Positions 28,168 to 37,171 of a DNA stretch of 64,000 nt are shown one piece after another. The position numbers and the translations under genes are program-made. Every line of letters starts with the position of its first letter. Positions within the stretch are counted from its first letter, which is position 1. Under the pieces are notes generated by a model. It searched no databases. It had not been told where the DNA came from and saw only the letters and a list, made by a program, of their open reading frames with translations. The DNA is from Wolbachia endosymbiont of Encarsia formosa (GTDB lineage Bacteria; Pseudomonadota; Alphaproteobacteria; Rickettsiales; Anaplasmataceae): NCBI RefSeq assembly GCF_039540065.1, contig NZ_CP154278.1:186001-250000 (forward strand). Reading direction: 5' to 3'.

Positions 28168-29517
28168 ATGTTAAAATATTTAATGTTTATTAAAAAGGAA
28201 ATGAAAGTTATTTTTAATACCATTGGTAATACCAAGCCAGAAAAAAATGCAAAACACATAATAAACTTTTTTGGAATGTTTGGGTGTATTAAGGTCAATA
28301 CATTCAACAAAGATGGACCTAAGAAACAAGAAAGCAAGGTAGTTAAGCATTATTTTGACTATCCTTATTTCTCTAGAATCGTTAATCCAGAATTCTTTCA
28401 AAAGGAATTGAATGATGAAGAAAGAAAATTCAATAGAAGGATAGTATCACCATGGTTATGTTCTGCTATATTGTACACTTCTTATATTGTGTCGTTATAC
28501 TTGGCACATCAGAATCAAAAATCAAAAAAGGTGCTCACAATATTAGCTTTTACGTCAACAGTGCTATTAATTTTAGCTACCGCATGTTTTGTTGTACTTT
28601 GCTTATGGGTGTTTTTTAATTTTATTAAGGAGAGGTTTGTTGTACATAAAATCAAAAGCTTATTGGAAAATGAAGCCAGCCCTGAGTGGATAAAACTTAT
28701 ACGTGAAAATCTAATAATAAATGCAGAAGGTTATGATCAAAAGTCAGAAAAGGGCAAAGAAATAGAGGATATTATAGAGTTCCTTTTAGAAAGAAAGAAG
28801 ATTGTAGCATTATATAAGTTTCTAACAAACGGTGAAAAATTAGTTCAGGCCGGAATGGCAATGGTAAACATGTTGCTTGTAAATGGCGTGGATCCAAATG
28901 ACATAGTTTTAGATACTAACTCCCTTGGAGGAGGAATTGCAGCATAAGTTTTAAAAAGATTTGAAGATCATGGTATTCATTTAACACTAATTCACAGCAA
29001 TTCTTATAGTTCACTTAAGGATGCAGTCAGAGATTCTCTTCATAGTTTAGTTAAATGGCTTCCATTAATGCTCTTGAATCGTTGGTTCGGGCGCTGTGGA
29101 TTAGATTTTAATCCACAAAAAGTTGTAGAGAATACAAAATGCCCTGTCTTAATTGCTGGCAGAAAAGGCGATACGGTGATTCCACATGAAATACAGCTTG
29201 TTGGTAAACTTGAAGATCAATCCACCAAAAAAAGGCTAATAAGAAATATAGTGTTTGAACATGATCCTGCAATGCCTTGCGAGAATAAGAATATTCATAC
29301 TGATCACAAAGAACATTTAGTTTGCCGTAAAGATAACGATAATGCAACAAGACATGAAGAAGAGGAGGAGCAGTTTATTGAAGAAGCACATGAATATTTG
29401 TTGAAAGGTGAATTTAATAAAAATTTTAACCTAGGAGACTACCGTAAAAGTAGTATCTCCAGAAATTTGATGAAAATAGAACTGAAACTCGTCAATGAAA
29501 AGCCTATACAAGTTTAA
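28168..29517 (+). pseudogene. Membrane-anchored alpha/beta hydrolase split by an in-frame stop
   Basis: One reading frame is open from 28168 to 29517 except for TAA at 28945-28947. The first part (259 codons) has two hydrophobic segments near residues 90-145 and ends NDIVLDTNSLGGGIAA; the second begins VLKRFEDHGIHLTLIHSNSY. Together they read as a nucleophile elbow (GxSLGGG type, serine kept, first glycine replaced by asparagine) followed by the strand and helix expected after it, then CPVLIAGRKGDTVIPHE, the acid-residue region, and HKEHLV as a possible catalytic histidine. A single C-to-T change in CAA would explain the stop. The ORF restarting at ATG 29068 lacks the nucleophile. It overlaps rsmD convergently by 4 bases. 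The substrate is unknown. Confidence 0.75.
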
Positions 29518-30071
29518 GTTGATAGAGAAAGAAAAATTATTTTTGCAATACCGTAGGTACGCTCCAAAATTACACTGAAGTTTTTATTGCACTCAAAATT
29601 TTCGTTCTTCCTAATCTCTAGAATTATTAATGCATCATCATTTAACCAGCCTGAGTGAGCTAGCCTGTCTAAAGTTGAGTTAACTAGATTACTATTATAA
29701 GGTGGGTCCATAAAAACTATATCGCACTTTGAAATAGGTCTTGGTAATCCGTTAGTATTGCAATAAATTAGCGTGATATCGTTCGTAATTCCAAAATCTT
29801 CTGCTGTTTTTTTAGGCAGTTGCAAATTGTAATAATCTGAATCTACCATGAATGCATGTTTAGCACCTCGAGAAAGTGCTTCAAATGAAAAAGAGCCACT
29901 TCCGCAGAATAAATCAAGTACATTTAGGTTATAAATAGGTTTTCTTGAAGAAAGTATACTAAATATTGCTTCTCGGACAATACTCATAGTGGGCCGTGCA
30001 GCTAAATTCTTGCCTGTAGTTATTTTTCTTCCACTATATTTACCCGCAATAACACGTAACATATAAAACAA
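29514..30071 (-). CDS. rsmD: 16S rRNA (guanine966-N2)-methyltransferase RsmD
   Basis: Methylates G966 of 16S rRNA using S-adenosylmethionine. MLRVIAGKYSGRKI, the RPTMSIVREAIFSIL helix, the SAM site LDLFCGSGSFSFEALSRGA and the catalytic motif IVFMDPPYNSN are all present. The likely start is the ATG at 30062 (MLRVIAGK); 30071 adds MFY. It lies downstream of the vir-operon genes on the same strand but is separated from them by 95 bases. Confidence 0.93.
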   Translation of the reverse strand: MFYMLRVIAGKYSGRKITTGKNLAARPTMSIVREAIFSILSSRKPIYNLNVLDLFCGSGSFSFEALSRGAKHAFMVDSDYYNLQLPKKTAEDFGITNDITLIYCNTNGLPRPISKCDIVFMDPPYNSNLVNSTLDRLAHSGWLNDDALIILEIRKNENFECNKNFSVILERTYGIAKIIFLSLST

Positions 30072-30166
30072 GTTCGAAGTTAACTAATTATTTATAATAC
30101 ACATTTAATGTCAACATAGCTTCAGCAGTCTAATAGAAAGAAGGTTGCTTGTGGAGGAACGCAAGA

Positions 30167-30919
30167 TCAATCGCTTTTCTTTGATTTATTTTCTATACTG
30201 ATTGCACGACCAATCTCGTCTTGTAAATCATCATGGTTGTTTTTTTCATCATGACCCATCCCTTCAATTCTACTTTCTAACTCTAACTTAATTAAAGTAT
30301 TGATTTTCTCTATACTATCGAGGAAATTGTGACACTCTTCATCACTATATTCCTCACCAGATGCTTTTTTTTCTATAAATAGACTTTTGAACCCTATTAG
30401 ATCAGAACTCTGATCGGAATTCAACACAATATTTCTCTCTATAAAACTAAGATCTGATAGTAACAAACTAACCTCTAATAGATCTTCACTTTCAATGTTT
30501 GCAAGATTATCAAGATCGTCTAAAATAGAGAACATCTTAAGCTCCTTCTGTGCAATTTCTTTGTCTTCTTTGTCAAATTCTGACGATAGCCCTTTATCAT
30601 CTATAAGTCTCTCATTCAGAGCTTTATTTAGCTTTGAAAGACTAACATCACCTTGCTTAGTGCTATCTAGTAACAAATCTACCCTCGCTCTGCGCGCATT
30701 TAAAACATCATTGTAATCGTTTAACTTGATATTACCATCTTCGTCTTGCTGAAGACCATAATAACTTAGTCCTTTAAAATTAAGATTCCTCGTCATTATC
30801 ACCTCTGCTATCAGCTCTTTCACTACCCTCACGTTCTCTGTCTTCTCCAAAAAGTGATGAGGTATCATAACTTTTGTCTTCCTGATCTCTTTCTTCTTTT
30901 TTTCTAGCTCTTTCGGCAC
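30167..30919 (-). CDS. Uncharacterised hydrophilic protein at the end of the virB6 operon
   Basis: No family was recognised. The 250-residue product is strongly charged, has no signal peptide or membrane segment, and looks largely helical with Asp/Glu- and Lys-rich stretches such as EKKKKEIRKTKV and LLLDSTKQGDVSLSKLNKAL. It starts 6 bases after the stop of virB6-4, so it is almost certainly co-translated with the secretion operon. A soluble accessory, chaperone or substrate role for the type IV system is an inference from position only. Confidence 0.7.
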   Translation of the reverse strand: MPKELEKKKKEIRKTKVMIPHHFLEKTENVRVVKELIAEVIMTRNLNFKGLSYYGLQQDEDGNIKLNDYNDVLNARRARVDLLLDSTKQGDVSLSKLNKALNERLIDDKGLSSEFDKEDKEIAQKELKMFSILDDLDNLANIESEDLLEVSLLLSDLSFIERNIVLNSDQSSDLIGFKSLFIEKKASGEEYSDEECHNFLDSIEKINTLIKLELESRIEGMGHDEKNNHDDLQDEIGRAISIENKSKKSD

Positions 30920-30925
30920 GTCTTT

Positions 30926-33900
30926 CTATAGCTTCTGTAGTGTTTTTAAATTTTCTGGTTCCGTGCCTAACTCTCGTTCTACCTTATTTGATTGATCAGG
31001 ATTGTCTTTTTCTGGTTCTCTCTTACGGCCGATAGTGTAATCATGAAGCTTCTCAAGAAATTCCCGTCTATATGTTTTTGCTCTATAGAGTAGATTATGC
31101 TGGTAACCATCCTTTTCTCCTGTAGCAGGGTTAATTCCTATAGAGTCGAGACCATGTTCCCAAGTAAACTTCATAGCATCTTCTATTGTATAGCCCAAAT
31201 GTGATCCTACATATCCTTTATAATATTCTAAATATTTATCAATTCTTCTATGTGCAATATCTTCTTTATCAATTCCAAACGCCCTGTAGATTTTTTCCTC
31301 AAGCTTATCAACATCATTTTTAGGTGATGTTGCAAATTTTGTTGCTTCAATAGTAGCACCTACAAGCTTACGTGGCACATTAATATCATATTTCAGCACA
31401 CCCCCAACTCCTGGTATTCTACCTAGAAAATTAGCTGTACCTCCAGCTAATCTGTCTGGTATATGAGTAGCCCAATCACCTAAAGACTCTAACTTTCCGC
31501 CAGCAAAGTTCTGCCACTGCTGCTTTAATCCCTCTGTGACACCAGTTAGAGGTGATGCTTGATACATACTAGATATATTGTAAACACCAAACCCACCACC
31601 GGCAATGCTTGAGCCCATCTGTTGTACAAACTCCTTCAAAGAAAACATCAAAAACGAAAGCAAGAACAATACAAAGATCTCTCCTGCGTTGATTAAATAA
31701 CCTCTCTGTATGTCTTGCACCCTTTGGTAATCACTATTTTCTTGATAATCTTTATTTAAGTCAGAGAAATTCTCTAATTTACAGCTTTTATCACTTTTAA
31801 TCACCTTTTCCACTAAAGACCTTATTTCGCTTTTTAAATTCGATCGAATGATACCTTTCCTGTAATCATGTATCATTTCCAGATAATTGATGCATTTCTT
31901 ATCTACTGACCTGCAGTAAAATCTCCTTATTTTACTGTCTATATCTATTTTTCTATCTATACTATTGATCAACAATAAGATATCAGCCTTTTCTGACGCA
32001 TGGGATAAACTATTTGTTAAACGCACTAAATCTTTCGCACTACAGCTATTATCTACTACCATATCACTCTCTGCTATATAATGGTCTGCTGGATTATTTT
32101 TAGTGCCAGGAATTGGATTGAAGAAAGGGTAATCTATATAACGAAAACCTTTTTCAATGTAATCAGGTGGAAGAGGAATATACCCAGCGCCACCAGTAAA
32201 CTTTATTGTACCACCTTCTCTGCTTATCTTTTCTATGCCTTCTATGCTTTTATCTATGTTAAGTGGAGAAGCTTCTCCGATAGTGTAAGGTACAAAAATT
32301 TGCCCTGGAGTCCAGCTAAAGTATTCTTTATCAATTATACAAAAACCACCAAATACCCATTTTGGAGCACATAACTTTATTTCAAGCCATTTATTATAGC
32401 ACACAGTAAAGCCTAACTGTTTATAAAAGGTATTCATTATCATCGCAGCAAGTAATGACAGCAGGGTAAATATCATAATTGATTGCAAACAGAAACTAAT
32501 ACAGAATTTTATCCAACCCTCAAATAGACTTTTCAGTGGTGAAAATAAAATAGAGATTAGGAATAGCGGCATTATAGCTACAAGAAAAGCTATACCCATA
32601 AAACCAGAAAGGAATATTATGTAAGCATACATACACAGCAGGAAATATAAGACAATCCCTATAAAAATTGCCGGTATCATAAGGAGACTTGCCCACATTT
32701 GATAATGTAAAAATGCTGCAAACTTTTTCCAAACAGAGTAAGCAAAAAACTTATTAAACATATCCTCCATGAAGCTAAACAATTTAGCTTCATTTCCTTG
32801 AGCAACGTTTGAATTACCTCCGGTGTTCATGTTGGGAGCAAAATTAGTAATTATGCTTATCAATTGTTCAAGACCTTTAACAAATAAAACAAGAAAATGA
32901 TCATAGAAAAATCTAAAACTTCCAGGAGATATAAGCACTATTACTAGAGTGATTTTCATCATTCTGATGAGCATATCATGCTTAGTTTCTCTTATCATTC
33001 CAAAAAGATAAAGAAGCGATGAAATCACTATAAATAGAACAAGCAAGGAAAGAACAAAATTGTGAAAGCTCGTACTTTTTTCAGATATATTTTGAAACAT
33101 CGCTTGTGCAGCTGCAGGATCATTGCTATCAAAATGCTTTTTACAATTTTCGTTAATCAATAATACACATTTTAGATAGTTATAAACGTAATCAAAAAAT
33201 CCAAAGTTACTTGGTTTCTGCACTCCGCTCAAAAATTCAAAAGAGTAGCCACCTGCATTATCTAGATAATATCTATCTAATATCTTTACATATATTTTCC
33301 ATCCTTTTTCTAACCTCACCGTATTACAATTCCTGTCCTGTAATGTGGTGTTATTTCTGTCTAAAGTAAAAAGCCCACTTCCATCTTCCGCTACGGAATT
33401 GTAACCTAGATGTACAGTAGGATATTGAGGATCGCGCATTAACTTTAGATTTTCGTTAGGATCATCTTTCCCCGTTTTAAACAAAAGATAAGCACCATGG
33501 CCGTTAGTAAACCAACATGGAGCACCACGTGATACTGTATTTGCGCTATCATCTTCATTAATGCATTTGCAATTTACAGTGCAACTTGCATTAGGCTTAC
33601 TTGAAAATTTTTGTATGCTAGGTTTATAATCATTACAAACCAAGTGAAAGTCAGGCAGACTGTTGTCACCTTCCCCTCTTTCAAATTTGGTTGCATATTT
33701 TAACTGCTCCAAACTTTCCAAACTATAACTATTTTGAGATTCCTTCTTATTACTATTGCTCCAAGATGTCCATGCACCATTTACTCGTACTACTAAACTA
33801 TCTCCATTGGTTTCAAATCCAGTATCTTTCCACTTCACCACTTGATTAGAGTGAAAACCATAATTAATTTCGCCAGTATTAGGATCAATAATTTCTCTAT

Positions 33901-34084
33901 CTTCTGGAACAAAAGCATCATGATCTCTTGAAAAATGAGCACCAATTGAAATGGGTTCAGGACCAAAATAATCAGCAGATATACATCTTGGAAAAGGCAT
34001 ATCATTCTTACTACAACCTGTAACCAGAACACAGATTACCAAAGTTAATAATCTAAACCAACATTTGCCTAAGCGTGATTGCAT
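30926..34084 (-). CDS. virB6-4: Type IV secretion inner-membrane protein VirB6-4
   Basis: Fourth VirB6/TrbL-type paralogue of the operon, 1052 residues. VirB6 forms the inner-membrane path of the secretion channel. A lipoprotein signal ends at LVTGC (Cys24), followed by about 310 residues of presumed periplasmic sequence with paired cysteines. A polytopic core (about 340-545) contains the conserved LFEGWIKFCISFCLQSIMIF, then a second exposed region, another hydrophobic stretch near 795-815 and a charged cytoplasmic-type tail (about 845-1052). The extended ends distinguish rickettsial VirB6 proteins from the roughly 300-residue Agrobacterium form. An 81-base gap separates it from virB6-3. Confidence 0.9.
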   Translation of the reverse strand: MQSRLGKCWFRLLTLVICVLVTGCSKNDMPFPRCISADYFGPEPISIGAHFSRDHDAFVPEDREIIDPNTGEINYGFHSNQVVKWKDTGFETNGDSLVVRVNGAWTSWSNSNKKESQNSYSLESLEQLKYATKFERGEGDNSLPDFHLVCNDYKPSIQKFSSKPNASCTVNCKCINEDDSANTVSRGAPCWFTNGHGAYLLFKTGKDDPNENLKLMRDPQYPTVHLGYNSVAEDGSGLFTLDRNNTTLQDRNCNTVRLEKGWKIYVKILDRYYLDNAGGYSFEFLSGVQKPSNFGFFDYVYNYLKCVLLINENCKKHFDSNDPAAAQAMFQNISEKSTSFHNFVLSLLVLFIVISSLLYLFGMIRETKHDMLIRMMKITLVIVLISPGSFRFFYDHFLVLFVKGLEQLISIITNFAPNMNTGGNSNVAQGNEAKLFSFMEDMFNKFFAYSVWKKFAAFLHYQMWASLLMIPAIFIGIVLYFLLCMYAYIIFLSGFMGIAFLVAIMPLFLISILFSPLKSLFEGWIKFCISFCLQSIMIFTLLSLLAAMIMNTFYKQLGFTVCYNKWLEIKLCAPKWVFGGFCIIDKEYFSWTPGQIFVPYTIGEASPLNIDKSIEGIEKISREGGTIKFTGGAGYIPLPPDYIEKGFRYIDYPFFNPIPGTKNNPADHYIAESDMVVDNSCSAKDLVRLTNSLSHASEKADILLLINSIDRKIDIDSKIRRFYCRSVDKKCINYLEMIHDYRKGIIRSNLKSEIRSLVEKVIKSDKSCKLENFSDLNKDYQENSDYQRVQDIQRGYLINAGEIFVLFLLSFLMFSLKEFVQQMGSSIAGGGFGVYNISSMYQASPLTGVTEGLKQQWQNFAGGKLESLGDWATHIPDRLAGGTANFLGRIPGVGGVLKYDINVPRKLVGATIEATKFATSPKNDVDKLEEKIYRAFGIDKEDIAHRRIDKYLEYYKGYVGSHLGYTIEDAMKFTWEHGLDSIGINPATGEKDGYQHNLLYRAKTYRREFLEKLHDYTIGRKREPEKDNPDQSNKVERELGTEPENLKTLQKL

Positions 34085-34165
34085 ACCTAAACTTTTTCCA
34101 ATACAGAATAAATTTCTAAAACCTTACTTCAAATATCTTTTTAATTAGTTACTCCATATATCTCA

Positions 34166-37100
34166 TCAATCTTCCTTGACTTGTCCTTTTGTTTTATCAG
34201 AATCCTTTTGCTTATCTGGCTGGCTTAGTGTTTCAGATTTGCTCATTTCTCTGCCAGTACTCGCTTTCCCATCTGCTTGCTTTGGTGTATCAGGCAATTT
34301 AGCTTCAATTTTGCTACGATCTTTACTCATTCCCTGCTTGATGTTATGTATCATATTTTGGGTTCTATCATCAAGGCCAACAGTTGACAGCATAGCTTGT
34401 GATGCGCTCCTAGAAATATGACTAACACTTTGAGCAACTCCATAACCAGAGCTGAACAACGCCTGCGCCATAGTTTCTGATATAGAAACAAAAGCTTCCA
34501 TTGCACTAGCAATGATGAGATATATAAATGCCTGGATTAGATCTATAGGTAATGCTGCAAAGTGCCCACCAGCCCTTTCTCCAGTACTGAACGCAACATC
34601 AACACTAGTACCAGGACTATACCCAAGAGGTAATATTGATTTCATAAGACACAGATCATACGATAAAAAATTTACACTAATTAAGCATTGATAGCATGCA
34701 GAAAAATTTGTGAGGTTGTATAGAACTGAATACATTAACTGGTTTAAAAGAGACAAGGATGAAAATAAAATGACTGGTTGCAATGAAACATGAGCCAGTG
34801 TTTTTATCCAATTATCAAATAATGTTTTAGTTTGTTGAAATAGAATAAATACGATAAATAGAGGTGCTAATGACAATAAAAATGCCACTAAAACAGTAGA
34901 TATTACATACTTAAACGTAGCACTAATAATGCATCTTAAAAACACAAAAGTAGCATAAAGTATTGCCAAAAATGCAATAAAGCCAAAAGGTCCTGATAGC
35001 ATTAAAGACAAAAATTTCAGCCATGTTTCTCCTGTAAATAATACTCCCGCTGTTAAATCTAAGAATGCAAATTTTTTACCTCCTTCTCCTATATAGCCAG
35101 AAAAACTATCAACTAAATAAATGCTACCATCAACAAAAAGCCCAGACAAAGTTGCACCAAAGAATTCCCAACTTCTATCACTAAAAGCAAAAGCTATAAA
35201 TGCTATTTTGAATATTCTTATAATAAAATCGAATTTACTTAATTGTATTGTTCCAAGCATATAGCAAACAACAGTAAATATAACGTATAGAATAAGCAAA
35301 GCTCTTACTCCTTGTAGAAGTCCTCTTGCATATCCTTTGTATAAATCTTCAACACTACCTACAATTCCTGTTTCGCATTTTTTTCCTACTATCTCAGTAC
35401 ATGAGGAGCATTTTTCTCTTGCTGTTGTATCACATGAGGGGCATTCTCTTCCTGTTGCAATACAAAAGATATTTCTTATAGTTGATGAAATAAAATCGTT
35501 TATTTTTCTTTTTAAAAATAAATTTACTGTGTATTTGTTATCTTCATAATATTTGCCGTTTTTATCCGTAATATCATCTTTCTCCACATTACTTACATCG
35601 ATACCGAAATATATCTTTTTAGATTCTCCATCCTGAAGGTGTTTTCCTTCTATTACATCTAATATCTTATACTCATCTTTTGCTGTTCTTACTCCTACTA
35701 CTTTAAAATTATCAGTTCCTACACCATGCAAATCTTTAGGTAGATCATCACCCAAATACACATACAGTTTTTCGCCATTAATATATTCACATGATCTAGT
35801 CACTTCAACATGATACCCTCCCCTGTTAGCACCATAGTAACCATAATCCGCAATAGCAAGCATCAGACTATTTTCATAATTTATACTGTCATTAACTGTA
35901 TAGTCATGATTTAATCTCAGAGAGTAATCTTCAAATTTATAATTAATCTGTGAACATACATTATCTCCTTCCGCACCTTTCTCATTTGGAAAACATTGAA
36001 TACCTTTAGCAGTATCCTGATCATCAAGATCGCCAATTTTTGCAACAAGAGCTTCGGCCCAGGAAATATCTTCTCTGTCCTCTTTGAAGTTTAATTTAGA
36101 ATTTGACATTAAATTAATGTCAATTTGCTTAGAATATCCTTTATTTTCTTCAATCTTTTTTAATTCATCCTCAATGCCCTTAAGATGAGAATACATGTCA
36201 CATTTATTTCCTTTATCATAATTATCATACCTGACAGAAGACACACAATTTCGTTTTCCTTCTGCACCTATCCCAATACCCTCTTTATTGTAACATACGT
36301 TCTGATAGTAACAATTAAGTTCATAAGAACTGTACTTGTTCAGCTCATTAAAATCACACCTTTTCCCATTACATAATTCATTCAGTCCTATTTTAGTTCG
36401 TCGTAGATCTAACAATGCACCATTCATCCATGGACTTTCATCTTTAATATAACCCTTATTAAAATGTACTTTATTATCGTATGGAGTGTAGCCGTTACCA
36501 ACTAATACTCTTCTTTTCTTCATTTTTTCTTTGCTAAGCGACGGAAATTCTACTACAGTTCTTTTACCACTTTCTCCACAAAAGAACTTTCCTCCGTTTA
36601 GCATGTCTCTTATTTTAGCTCTGTCTTTTTCATCCCCTTTTTCAGTTCTATAGCAATTATCATCAAAACTGATACCTTTTCCTTGTGGATTGTCATAATC
36701 AATCGTTATCTCTCTGGGAACTAAGCTAAAGCTTAACTTATCACCAGGATTTGCTTTAATTTCAGTATCTACATAACGTCTATTGCTATAGAATTCATTA
36801 TTTCCAAAGCCTATGTCCCCACATATTTCTCGTTCATCAAGACTAGCATTATCAGTTAACTTATTACTGTAATTTGGTATTAAATCATTAGCACAAAATA
36901 CAGCGGGCACAAGTACTCTCTTTGGATTTTTCCCTTCTTTAAGAGGACAAAGATTTACTGACCCACCAAGAGTAAATTTGATTTTCTCATCCTTGCTAAT
37001 TACTTGACCAGAATCAACCCAATGAATTTTAACTCCTTCGCCAGCTTCACAAACTGGAACGTCTATACTGAAACTAGTATTTCTGCTCTGCAACCCAGGT

Positions 37101-37171
37101 TCAACACAATCCATTGTGCAGCCAGTAATTACAAGACATAGTATCAATAATAATGATTTTCTGATCATCAT
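34166..37171 (-). CDS. virB6-3: Type IV secretion inner-membrane protein VirB6-3
   Basis: Third VirB6 paralogue, 1001 residues. The N-terminus has a lipoprotein signal ending VITGC (Cys18). A cysteine-rich extracytoplasmic region of about 580 residues follows, with CPSCDTTAREKCSSCTEIVGKKC just before the membrane core. The core (about 610-900) contains six or more hydrophobic segments and TLFDNWIKTLAHVSLQPVIL, the motif shared by all four copies. The tail is charged (KDRSKIEAKLPDTPKQ). Its start ATGA overlaps the stop of virB6-2 by 4 bases, which indicates translational coupling. Confidence 0.9.
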   Translation of the reverse strand: MMIRKSLLLILCLVITGCTMDCVEPGLQSRNTSFSIDVPVCEAGEGVKIHWVDSGQVISKDEKIKFTLGGSVNLCPLKEGKNPKRVLVPAVFCANDLIPNYSNKLTDNASLDEREICGDIGFGNNEFYSNRRYVDTEIKANPGDKLSFSLVPREITIDYDNPQGKGISFDDNCYRTEKGDEKDRAKIRDMLNGGKFFCGESGKRTVVEFPSLSKEKMKKRRVLVGNGYTPYDNKVHFNKGYIKDESPWMNGALLDLRRTKIGLNELCNGKRCDFNELNKYSSYELNCYYQNVCYNKEGIGIGAEGKRNCVSSVRYDNYDKGNKCDMYSHLKGIEDELKKIEENKGYSKQIDINLMSNSKLNFKEDREDISWAEALVAKIGDLDDQDTAKGIQCFPNEKGAEGDNVCSQINYKFEDYSLRLNHDYTVNDSINYENSLMLAIADYGYYGANRGGYHVEVTRSCEYINGEKLYVYLGDDLPKDLHGVGTDNFKVVGVRTAKDEYKILDVIEGKHLQDGESKKIYFGIDVSNVEKDDITDKNGKYYEDNKYTVNLFLKRKINDFISSTIRNIFCIATGRECPSCDTTAREKCSSCTEIVGKKCETGIVGSVEDLYKGYARGLLQGVRALLILYVIFTVVCYMLGTIQLSKFDFIIRIFKIAFIAFAFSDRSWEFFGATLSGLFVDGSIYLVDSFSGYIGEGGKKFAFLDLTAGVLFTGETWLKFLSLMLSGPFGFIAFLAILYATFVFLRCIISATFKYVISTVLVAFLLSLAPLFIVFILFQQTKTLFDNWIKTLAHVSLQPVILFSSLSLLNQLMYSVLYNLTNFSACYQCLISVNFLSYDLCLMKSILPLGYSPGTSVDVAFSTGERAGGHFAALPIDLIQAFIYLIIASAMEAFVSISETMAQALFSSGYGVAQSVSHISRSASQAMLSTVGLDDRTQNMIHNIKQGMSKDRSKIEAKLPDTPKQADGKASTGREMSKSETLSQPDKQKDSDKTKGQVKED

